Below are positions 52,064 to 58,206 of a DNA stretch of 58,206 bases, one piece after another. A model generated the notes under the pieces. The model worked only from the letters and a program-made list of their open reading frames with translations, made no database searches and was not told the origin of the DNA. Position 1 is the stretch's first letter. Each line of letters begins with the position of its first letter. The translations under genes were made by a program, and so were the position numbers. Origin of the DNA: Bacteroides sp. (GTDB lineage Bacteria; Bacteroidota; Bacteroidia; Bacteroidales; Bacteroidaceae); the NCBI GenBank assembly GCA_019414725.1, contig DXLM01000010.1:1-58206 (forward strand), written 5' to 3'.

Positions 52064-52420
52064 TCAGTTGTCATTTAAAAGCAAGTTGGCAAGGAAATTT
52101 ACCATAGGCTGAACAATCAGCCGTTTGCGGAATAAAACGATTAACAGAATCAGCAGAATAATGCATCCGGTAATGATTCCATAACTGGCCATAAGCCCGC
52201 CTACATGAGGTGCGAGTACATAGGCCAATGTAAATGATAAGTAGAAAAGGGCGATAATACCTAATATCAATAATATAAAGACAAGGATGAGGGTTGATAT
52301 CAGTATAGTAAGTTTTTCTACTAAATGTAGTTTTACATAATCCTTTTGTAACTCTGCGTACTTTTTAAGCTCTGCCAGAAGTTGTTGCAGATTATCTATA
52401 TTTTTATCGTTTGCAAACAT
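52064..52420 (-). CDS. DUF1469/YqjE-like membrane protein (phage holin family III type)
   Basis: 118 residues. A charged N-terminal helix (about 5-35) is followed by two strong transmembrane helices (about 43-70 and 76-101) and a basic end (FRKRLIVQPMVNFLANLLLNDN). This is the layout of the 'putative actinobacterial holin-X' / YqjE family, which in proteobacteria belongs to a stress-related gene set. It is not a phage holin here: no lysis gene adjoins it. Confidence 0.82.
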   Translation of the reverse strand: MFANDKNIDNLQQLLAELKKYAELQKDYVKLHLVEKLTILISTLILVFILLILGIIALFYLSFTLAYVLAPHVGGLMASYGIITGCIILLILLIVLFRKRLIVQPMVNFLANLLLNDN

Positions 52421-52444
52421 GCGTGGAGTTTTGATTTAAAAATT

Positions 52445-52478
52445 ATTGTCATTCCGGACTTGTATCCGGAATGACAAT
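52445..52478 (-). terminator. Hairpin between YtxH and DUF1469 genes
   Basis: ATTGTCATTCCGGA and TCCGGAATGACAAT form a perfect 14-bp stem with a 6-nt loop CTTGTA. It sits inside what looks like one operon, so it may lower expression of the downstream genes or protect the upstream mRNA. The same CGGAATGACA word occurs in the hairpins after pgi (about 3808). Confidence 0.6.
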
Positions 52479-52497
52479 ACACTTTTGTGGGCGTTGC

Positions 52498-52695
52498 TTA
52501 TTCTTTTACCTCGGCTGCAATTTCATCGACCAGATTTTCCATATCTGTGCGACTTAATTTGATACCTCTTTTACGTAAAGCATCAGCAATTTTGCTACGA
52601 GTGTCTTCTCCGCTTTCAGGAGCAAATAAAATACCGGCTGCTGCACCAACTACGGCTCCGCCTAGGAATGCAGCTAAAATACTTAATCCTTTCAT
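52498..52695 (-). CDS. YtxH-family small membrane protein
   Basis: 65 residues. The N-terminal glycine/alanine helix ILAAFLGGAVVGAAAGILFAPESGEDTRSKI is the hallmark of the YtxH family, followed by a short charged helical tail. Proteins of this kind are induced by stress and are tied to membrane or ribosome-associated functions in other bacteria. It is first of the cluster; a TAGATTTG box on the minus strand at 52719-52726 is the likely -7 element. Confidence 0.85.
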   Translation of the reverse strand: MKGLSILAAFLGGAVVGAAAGILFAPESGEDTRSKIADALRKRGIKLSRTDMENLVDEIAAEVKE

Positions 52696-52843
52696 AGTTT
52701 TTTGTTTTTTGTACCTTACAAATCTAACAAATAAAACTGAATGTTGTTGTTTATTTTGTCTATTTTTGAATAGAAATTGGAGATTCTTCTCTGATTAACT
52801 AAATTTAACTCTGTTCTTGCTGTGAAAGCTGTTGATATATTGC

Positions 52844-52851
52844 TACTTTTG
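52844..52851 (+). promoter_or_regulatory. -7 element of the SPOR lipoprotein gene
   Basis: TACTTTTG matches TAnnTTTG, 54 nt upstream of the ATG at 52906. No TTTG is seen at the -33 distance. Confidence 0.5.
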
Positions 52852-52905
52852 CACCAATATAATGGAATTAAACTAGAGTATTAATTTATAAAAGATTGAG
52901 TAATC

Positions 52906-53403
52906 ATGAAAAAATTAGTTGTGTTGGGTATGGGATTGTGCGTAGCCTTGGCATTTTCCTCATGTAAATCTAGCGAAAGTGCTTACAAGAAGGCTTATGA
53001 AAAGGCAAAACAACAGGAATTGGCTGAAGCTCCTGCCGATCAGGTAGAAGCGACTCCGGTTGAAGCTGCTCCGGTAGTATCTGCCCCCGTGACAACTGCT
53101 CCTGTTGCCGGTCCGGTTCGCGAAGAGAAAGTAGAACTGGTTTCAGGTGACGGCTTAAAAGCATATAGTGTAGTATGTGGTAGCTTTGGCGTGAAAGCGA
53201 ATGCGGAAGGTCTGAAACAATATTTGGATGGTCAAGGCTATAATGCCAAAGTGGTTTATAATGCTGAAAGAAATACGTATCGCGTTATAGCATCTTCATA
53301 CGATGACCGTGCGGAGGCTACTCAGGCAAAGGAGGAATTTAAGGCAAAATATCCTAACCGTGACGATTTCCAAAAGGCATGGTTACTATATAGAGTATAT
53401 TAA
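52906..53403 (+). CDS. SPOR-domain lipoprotein
   Basis: 165 residues. A lipoprotein signal peptide with FSSC (Cys near 20), an Ala/Pro/Val-rich spacer (about 40-75) and a C-terminal SPOR domain (about 84-165: KAYSVVCGSFGVKANAEGLKQYLDGQGYNAKVVYN ... YRVIASSYDDRAEATQAKEEF). SPOR domains bind glycan strands stripped of stem peptides at the division septum, so it probably acts at the cell wall during division. It is monocistronic, with its terminator at 53458-53481. Confidence 0.88.
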   Translation: MKKLVVLGMGLCVALAFSSCKSSESAYKKAYEKAKQQELAEAPADQVEATPVEAAPVVSAPVTTAPVAGPVREEKVELVSGDGLKAYSVVCGSFGVKANAEGLKQYLDGQGYNAKVVYNAERNTYRVIASSYDDRAEATQAKEEFKAKYPNRDDFQKAWLLYRVY

Positions 53404-53457
53404 TGATTTCTTTTTGGTAAATTAAGAAGAAAATATAGTCTATTTTTCTTTATTAAA

Positions 53458-53481
53458 AGCGGCAACTGTGAAGTTGCCGCT
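53458..53481 (+). terminator. Terminator after the SPOR gene
   Basis: AGCGGCAACT and AGTTGCCGCT with a GTGA loop, then eight T. The next promoter (TAGCTTTG, 53490-53497) begins right behind its T tract. Confidence 0.88.
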
Positions 53482-53489
53482 TTTTTTTA

Positions 53490-53497
53490 TAGCTTTG
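53490..53497 (+). promoter_or_regulatory. -7 element of the PCMD gene
   Basis: TAGCTTTG matches TAnnTTTG and lies 31 nt upstream of the ATG at 53529. The -33 region falls inside the preceding terminator stem. Confidence 0.5.
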
Positions 53498-53528
53498 CCG
53501 GTTCTAAACAACAATAAAAACTAAGGGT

Positions 53529-54488
53529 ATGAAATATTATGGCAGATTATCGGTCGCTGCTCTTTTGGCTATAGCACCGCTGTATGGCTTTGCCCAGGAA
53601 AAGGTGGTACCTATAAAATACGGAGATATGGATCAGTGGATAATCCGTAAGGTTCATGAGTCCGGTGTTATAGGCGGCAATACCAAACTTCTTTATGAGA
53701 TAGGCCCTACAAAGGAAATAGATGGTAACAAACCTTATAAGAATATGGGAGGGTCTCCTTGGGGAACCTCTAATGTGATGGCTAAGGTAGTGGGCATTGT
53801 TAAAACAAATAATTCTGTTTACAGGGACAAACGGGACAATGGATATTGTGCTCGTCTGGAAACGCATATAGAGAGCGTCAAGGTATTGGGAATGGTGAAT
53901 ATTACTGTATTGGCAGCCGGATCCATTTATTTAGGTGATATGCTGGAGCCGATAACAGGAACCAAGAATGCTGAGAAGAATATGAATTGGGGAGTTCCTT
54001 TTACCCAACGTCCCAAAGCTGTCCGTTATGATTATAAGGTAAAGATGTCTGGTGAGAAAGATCGTATCCGGTTGACAGGCTTCAGCAAGAAAGGTCAGGT
54101 GGCAGGGCAGGATTGTGCGATAACTGTTTTCTTTTTGCAAAAACGTATGGAGGACGCTGAAGGAAATATTACTGCGAAGAGGGTAGGAACTATGGTGGTG
54201 AAGTATGATAAGGACTCGGATGGTTGGGTGAATGGTGCTACTTATGAAGTGCTGTATGGTGATATAACCAAGCATCCGTCTTATGATCATGAAACGATGG
54301 GGTTGAGAGAGAGAGATTATACTAGAAATAGTAAGGGAGAAAGTGTCTTGATTAAAGAAACAGGATGGGCGGAGGCCAATGAGAATCCTACCCACATGAT
54401 ACTGCAATTTTCGTCCAGTCATGGGGGAGCTTTTATCGGTTCTCCCGGAAATACGCTTTGGGTTGACAATGTGAAGCTGGTCTATTGA
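53529..54488 (+). CDS. PCMD-domain secreted protein
   Basis: 319 residues. A signal peptide (about 1-22, ending GFAQE) is followed by a domain ending in SSHGGAFIGSPGNTLWVDNVKLVY, which is the closing pattern of the PCMD (putative carbohydrate metabolism domain) family of Bacteroidetes. The middle (NGYCARLETHIESVKVLGMVNITVLAAGSIYLGDM) fits the beta-sandwich first described for a B. thetaiotaomicron protein. Members are often found with fimbrial or glycan-handling lipoproteins; here it stands alone, and its ligand is unknown. Confidence 0.8.
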   Translation: MKYYGRLSVAALLAIAPLYGFAQEKVVPIKYGDMDQWIIRKVHESGVIGGNTKLLYEIGPTKEIDGNKPYKNMGGSPWGTSNVMAKVVGIVKTNNSVYRDKRDNGYCARLETHIESVKVLGMVNITVLAAGSIYLGDMLEPITGTKNAEKNMNWGVPFTQRPKAVRYDYKVKMSGEKDRIRLTGFSKKGQVAGQDCAITVFFLQKRMEDAEGNITAKRVGTMVVKYDKDSDGWVNGATYEVLYGDITKHPSYDHETMGLRERDYTRNSKGESVLIKETGWAEANENPTHMILQFSSSHGGAFIGSPGNTLWVDNVKLVY

Positions 54489-54513
54489 AGATAAGTAAAT
54501 GCTTTTGTTTGTG

Positions 54514-54557
54514 TAATGTTGCAGGTGCAAGATATATATCTTGCACCTGCAACATTA
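54514..54557. repeat. 44-bp perfect palindrome
   Basis: Two 22-bp arms (TAATGTTGCAGGTGCAAG then ATAT, and the exact complement) meet with no spacer, 26 nt after the PCMD stop. No T tract follows. The 332-nt gap (54489-54820) holds only this palindrome and the ompA terminator. Confidence 0.85.
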
Positions 54558-54754
54558 TATGCCCTTTGCTTATATATCCTGGGAGTATTTTAAAAAAGCT
54601 TTTTGTTTGTGATATAGCCCGGTATCTTGTTACAAGATTCGGTAAATGTTGCCTCAAGTTTCCGGAATTGTATAGCCAAGATTCGTAGATTCTTGTTATA
54701 CGGTTTGTTTGCTGTTGCTGCTTATGTGATTAAAAATGCAGTTGAAGAAAAAAA

Positions 54755-54786
54755 GAGGGAGCATCGTTTGTTACGATACCCCCTTC
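54755..54786 (-). terminator. Terminator of the YjbH-like/DUF3869/ompA operon
   Basis: On the minus strand a GGGGGTATCGT/ACGATGCTCCC stem, with one mismatch and an AACAA loop, leads into TCTTTTTTTC. Confidence 0.85.
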
Positions 54787-54820
54787 TTTAATTTATCAGA
54801 GTTTTATCAGGTAGCAATGA

Positions 54821-55915
54821 TTATTTTACTTCCAGAATAACTACGCGGTTCAGATAGTTCTTGCCAAACATGTTGTCTGTTCCACCCATAGCAACTTTTT
54901 CAAGTTGGCTTTCTTTTACGCCTTCTGCAACCAATGCATCGTAAACAGCCTGAGCACGTTTTTCAGACAAAGTCTGGTTGAATGAAGCAGATCCTGTAGC
55001 TTTATCAGCGAAGCCTGCGATTTTGTACTTGGCGTTAGGATTAGCTTTGATAGCTTTAGCCATTAACTGTACATTAACCATACCTTCCGAACTGATTTTT
55101 GCTTTACCGATCTTGAAGAAGATAGCAACTTCTGCAGCGCTAGGAACTTCTTTAATCACTTCCTTGACTACTTCTTTCGGAACTTCACGAACCACTTCCT
55201 TGATCACTTCTTTTTCTACTACACGGTCTTCAACTTTAGCAAACTTCTTGCCGCCAAAAGTATAGCTTACACCTGCTGTGATCATACCTGTACCTTCTGC
55301 CTTACGGTGATCGCTGATGTTACCGAAGATTGAAGGAGCGATTGCACCACGAGCTTCAACATCGATAGCCCATTTATTGTTTAAGTTAAACTTTAAACCT
55401 AAACCGGCAGAAGCGCCTATACGAGCTTTAGCTTTTGCTTCACCGGATGTAGAAACACCAGTTCTTTCACCTGTGTTGCCATCGTAAGTATAAACAACAT
55501 TTGCAGATTTTGCAACAGATAACTGAGGACCTACAAAACCATAAACTTCAAAGAAACGGTTAGGATTAGCGCCTGCAAATAAAGATGACAAGTTTACCAT
55601 TGCATCAATATTCGCTCCAACATAGTTCTTGTTGTGTTCGTGATAGCCAATTTCTTGTAAACATAAACTTTGCCATATTCCGTTCACTTGACCGCGTATT
55701 CCCCAAGTCGGAGTAATATATTTACCAAGCGAAATACTGAAATTCGGAGATATTCTGTTAAATCCATCGTTTGCTACAGAGTGTATACCACCACCTACGC
55801 TAATAAAAATATTATCGCTCCATTTCGGAGTATAATAATTAGTTTCTTGTGCTTTAATTGTTGTTGCACATACGCCTGCCAATAATAAAGACAGGGTTAA
55901 AAATTTATATTTCAT
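54821..55915 (-). CDS. OmpA-family outer-membrane protein
   Basis: 364 residues with a signal peptide (MKYKFLTLSLLLAGVCATTIKAQ). The first 220 or so residues form a beta-barrel with aromatic-rich strands; a Glu/Lys/Val coiled linker follows (EKEVIKEVVREVPKEVVKEVIKEVP, about 233-262). The C-terminal OmpA domain (about 268-364) has NPNAKYKIAGFADKATGSASFNQTLSEKRAQAVYDAL and ends with NRVVI, the peptidoglycan-binding pattern. It ties outer membrane to wall. It is the last gene of an operon with the DUF3869-like and YjbH-like genes. Confidence 0.92.
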   Translation of the reverse strand: MKYKFLTLSLLLAGVCATTIKAQETNYYTPKWSDNIFISVGGGIHSVANDGFNRISPNFSISLGKYITPTWGIRGQVNGIWQSLCLQEIGYHEHNKNYVGANIDAMVNLSSLFAGANPNRFFEVYGFVGPQLSVAKSANVVYTYDGNTGERTGVSTSGEAKAKARIGASAGLGLKFNLNNKWAIDVEARGAIAPSIFGNISDHRKAEGTGMITAGVSYTFGGKKFAKVEDRVVEKEVIKEVVREVPKEVVKEVIKEVPSAAEVAIFFKIGKAKISSEGMVNVQLMAKAIKANPNAKYKIAGFADKATGSASFNQTLSEKRAQAVYDALVAEGVKESQLEKVAMGGTDNMFGKNYLNRVVILEVK

Positions 55916-55958
55916 TATATTATGTTTTTAGTGATTAAATCAAAATATTAACTGGCTA

Positions 55959-56807
55959 TTAGTCTGCAATAATAATACCACCACCGCTATTGCTGTCATC
56001 TCCATGTCCATGACCGTGGCCGTGACTTGGAGCATGTCCATGACCCGGTATTTGCTCATTTTTAGGAGAAACTATAGTATTGTAAGAATCGACTGTGAAG
56101 CTTGCAACAGGATTTCCATCTCTTTTAGGTGATTTTTCGATTATCTGATAAACAGATGTTGTTTTCATATAGTCCACAAAAACACTAAAACGGGAATGTG
56201 CTAATACCTGTACATCATTTAGAGTCACTTTGTCTTCTCGGACACCTTTATTATAAGCATCTATAATGTTATTTATTTCGCTGTCGTTTCCCTCATAATC
56301 GTTCTTTATAACTTCACTACCTTCTTTTTTAGTGTAAGTTACTGTAATGTAATACCAATAATCACTGGTATTATCCTTGAACCCACTGTGTTTAGTTGTT
56401 TCTATTTGAGAATTACTACTTTCTTCTTGTGCAAAGAAATTCTCGCTTAAGATAATAGTAACTTCTTTTGCACCGAATTGACCTGCTTTTAGTGCAGGAA
56501 TAGTAACTGATGCAGAACCAGTCATTCCCTTGTATTTTGCATTTATATTAATGGATTCACTAGCTAGTTCAGGTGTACCTTCGTAGGTTCCGTTACCTTT
56601 ACTGAAAGAAATTTCTGCACTTTGAGTTACATCTGTACCTGTAGTCGCATCAATAACCACGGGGGTTATAATAAATTTTGCATTTACGGGGGTAACCTCA
56701 ATTCCAATATTTTCCTTCTCACAAGAAGTAAACATTGTTGTTGTCAATGCTACTATGGCCAGTGCCAATTTAGCACTTAAACCACTTAAAAATTTGTTTT
56801 TTTTCAT
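55959..56807 (-). CDS. DUF3869-like lipoprotein with histidine-rich tail
   Basis: 282 residues. The lipobox is FTSC (Cys near 29), after MKKNKFLSGLSAKLALAIVALTTTM. The mature part has two Ig-like repeats with PVVIDATTGTDVTQSAEISFSKG and VTIPALKAGQFGAKEVTIIL, the DUF3869 pattern seen in Bacteroides lipoproteins. The last 30 residues hold GHGHAPSHGHGHGHGDD, an alternating Gly-His stretch able to bind metal such as Ni, Zn or Cu, followed by Gly and IIIAD. It is 10 nt after the YjbH-like gene and 43 nt before ompA. Function is not known. Confidence 0.7.
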   Translation of the reverse strand: MKKNKFLSGLSAKLALAIVALTTTMFTSCEKENIGIEVTPVNAKFIITPVVIDATTGTDVTQSAEISFSKGNGTYEGTPELASESININAKYKGMTGSASVTIPALKAGQFGAKEVTIILSENFFAQEESSNSQIETTKHSGFKDNTSDYWYYITVTYTKKEGSEVIKNDYEGNDSEINNIIDAYNKGVREDKVTLNDVQVLAHSRFSVFVDYMKTTSVYQIIEKSPKRDGNPVASFTVDSYNTIVSPKNEQIPGHGHAPSHGHGHGHGDDSNSGGGIIIAD

Positions 56808-56817
56808 CTCGATAAAA

Positions 56818-58056
56818 TTAAAATTTTAATAATTCTGATTTAATAAAATATGGATTAAAACTATTACTTTCCATTATGTTGTCACTCGTTTCAGCTTTAT
56901 ATTGTTTATAATATTTTCGTTCATTTCCTGCGTTATAAATAATTCCCATATTATTTGAGAAGTTTACACGCGGTATATATTTATGTCTTTTGTTTTTATA
57001 AAAAGGAAGCGCGACTTGAAACCTGAATCCACCATTACTGTTGGCATGTTCTGCTTTCATTGCGTAAAAACCTATGGACGCATATCGGAAATGACGTATC
57101 ATTTCAAACTTGATACCTTTTTCTCCTAATAAATATCTTTCTCCTTTTAAGCTAAATTGTGTATTATATCTCGGCCAATAAAAGTTTCCTCCAATTGTCC
57201 ATGTTGTTGTCATTTTCGTATCATAATGTAGCTTGAAGCCATTCCAATAACCTATACCTACATAACCAATACGTGCTTCTATAGAGAAACGTTCGTCTTT
57301 AAACGGATAAAACAATGATAAATCACTTCCCCATCTGTCTGCATTAAAATAGCCTATAGTTGCTTTCCCATATATATTATATGGCAGACGGAAACGCTGG
57401 GAAAGGGTTATATGTCCCGGATGAACTTTATCTTCCAATATCCCATATCCATCGTTATACACAGGTATCTTTATCTGTCCTGTTAACTTACTTCCTGGCC
57501 ATAAGGAAACTTCAATAGCTGGGCTTAAGTCAAATAACACCTGATATATTTGTGTAATAATCATATTCATATATGATAATTGAGGATATACCATAATATC
57601 TACTTTAAACAGCGAACTGTTCTTTTTCTTTTCTTTCTTCACCTTGTCCCAACTGTCACCTATATCATAACTGACTTTCCAGTCTTCACCGCTTACCACT
57701 GTTGTGTCACCGGCAAGAGGCTGATAGGTCAGTGAGACCTGAGGTATATTATAGTTGGTAACAATCAACTTACAAGATTTGTCCTTGGGTAATCCCATCG
57801 ACTGTATGATATCTACAGCCTTTCTGATACCCAACGCTTGAATTTTGTAAGCACTGTTTTCAACCACATAAACTCTTTCTTCAGGAGTATCTGTCCATCT
57901 TACATTTTCAAATCCCATTTTTACAAGACTATCTGTTGTTAATTCTCCTGTTGATTGGCTGAAACTTTTTAATGGAATCATAACAAGCAACAATATAGCT
58001 ATACAATACAACAAACATCTATATGAAACTCCTTTGGAAGAGCTCTGATTTTTCAT
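56818..58056 (-). CDS. YjbH-like outer-membrane protein
   Basis: 412 residues. A signal peptide (LLYCIAILLLVMIPLKSFSQ, about 15-34) is followed by GFENVRWTDTPEERVYVVENSAYKIQALGIRKAVDII, the segment by which YjbH/GfcD-type proteins can be recognised. Then come a long series of amphipathic strands with RFRLPYNIYGKATIGYFNADRWGSDLSLFYPF and KFEMIRHFRYASIGFYAMK, consistent with a barrel. In proteobacteria YjbH/GfcD belongs to exopolysaccharide export operons (yjbEFGH, gfcABCDE). No polysaccharide genes appear next to it here. The call rests on patterns only. Confidence 0.5.
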   Translation of the reverse strand: MKNQSSSKGVSYRCLLYCIAILLLVMIPLKSFSQSTGELTTDSLVKMGFENVRWTDTPEERVYVVENSAYKIQALGIRKAVDIIQSMGLPKDKSCKLIVTNYNIPQVSLTYQPLAGDTTVVSGEDWKVSYDIGDSWDKVKKEKKKNSSLFKVDIMVYPQLSYMNMIITQIYQVLFDLSPAIEVSLWPGSKLTGQIKIPVYNDGYGILEDKVHPGHITLSQRFRLPYNIYGKATIGYFNADRWGSDLSLFYPFKDERFSIEARIGYVGIGYWNGFKLHYDTKMTTTWTIGGNFYWPRYNTQFSLKGERYLLGEKGIKFEMIRHFRYASIGFYAMKAEHANSNGGFRFQVALPFYKNKRHKYIPRVNFSNNMGIIYNAGNERKYYKQYKAETSDNIMESNSFNPYFIKSELLKF

Positions 58057-58122
58057 TTTATAACAAATACCTGTTTCGATTTAACAATTATGCGGCCTCT
58101 ACGTTAAACCACATATTCGGTG

Positions 58123-58153
58123 CAAAAATAAGTACTATTTTTTAAATAGCAAA
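58123..58153 (-). promoter_or_regulatory. Promoter of the YjbH-like/DUF3869/ompA operon
   Basis: TTTG (58153-58150), exactly 19 nt, TATTTTTG (58130-58123) on the minus strand, about 66 nt upstream of the ATG. The 5' untranslated region is thus around 60 nt. Confidence 0.8.
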
Positions 58154-58206
58154 TAAAGGTGGGTTCTATCAATTCCATTTTTTATTTCTTGCATAAGACA
58201 GCAGAA

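Noticed and set aside
52064..52420. Prophage holin
   Set aside because: The domain name suggests a phage, but no endolysin, structural or integrase gene is near; the YqjE-like stress set fits better.

Overview
The window reads as chromosomal DNA of a gut Bacteroidales bacterium, most likely Bacteroides or Phocaeicola (inference from gene content and signals; no search was run). Promoters match the Bacteroides -33/-7 pattern (TTTG, about 19 nt, TAnnTTTG) again and again, and Shine-Dalgarno sequences are rare. Typical families are a sialic-acid lyase with an AGE-type epimerase, Mfa-type fimbrillins, a PCMD protein, a DUF3869-like lipoprotein, a 30-residue COX24-like basic protein and a HU/rng pair. 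No tRNA, rRNA, CRISPR array or intact insertion sequence was seen.

Layout. 1-2.9 kb: sialic-acid catabolism (epimerase cut by the window edge, lyase) facing a divergent ROK regulator. 3-8.8 kb: HAD phosphatase, then lysS-gpsA-pgi, then a membrane protein. 8.9-10.3 kb: secreted thioredoxin-like protein and cell-wall amidase. 10.4-16.3 kb: rng, a COX24-like micro-gene and HU on the minus strand; mutY, ssb, gldE and a phosphopantetheinyl transferase on the plus strand. 16.3-16.7 kb: a cobalamin riboswitch with its own promoter but no normal gene behind it. 16.7-20.5 kb: histidine kinase/response regulator pair and type I asparaginase. 20.7-27.5 kb: a complete trp operon (B-E-G-D-C-F-A) preceded by a 19-residue leader peptide with tandem Trp codons and a terminator, a classic attenuator. 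27.5-31.8 kb: small envelope-stress proteins and an S9 peptidase. 31.8-36.4 kb: Mfa-type fimbrial genes with a divergent large tip-like lipoprotein. 36.4-42.8 kb: AraC regulator and a tripartite RND pump. 42.9-47.3 kb: BamA/TamA-like barrel, phosphoethanolamine transferase and sugar porter. 47.3-48.5 kb: gene-poor stretch with four 22-bp tandem repeats, a near-perfect 41-bp palindrome and coding debris. 48.5-52.7 kb: tricorn-like protease and a YtxH/DUF1469 cluster. 52.9-54.5 kb: SPOR and PCMD proteins. 54.8-58.1 kb: an operon of YjbH-like protein, His-rich DUF3869-like lipoprotein and OmpA-type protein.

Most of the window is housekeeping and envelope biology. The signals most worth following are the trp attenuator, the orphan cobalamin riboswitch, the iteron-like repeat region, the fimbrial tip-like protein with an amidotransferase-like tail, and the YjbH/DUF3869/OmpA operon.
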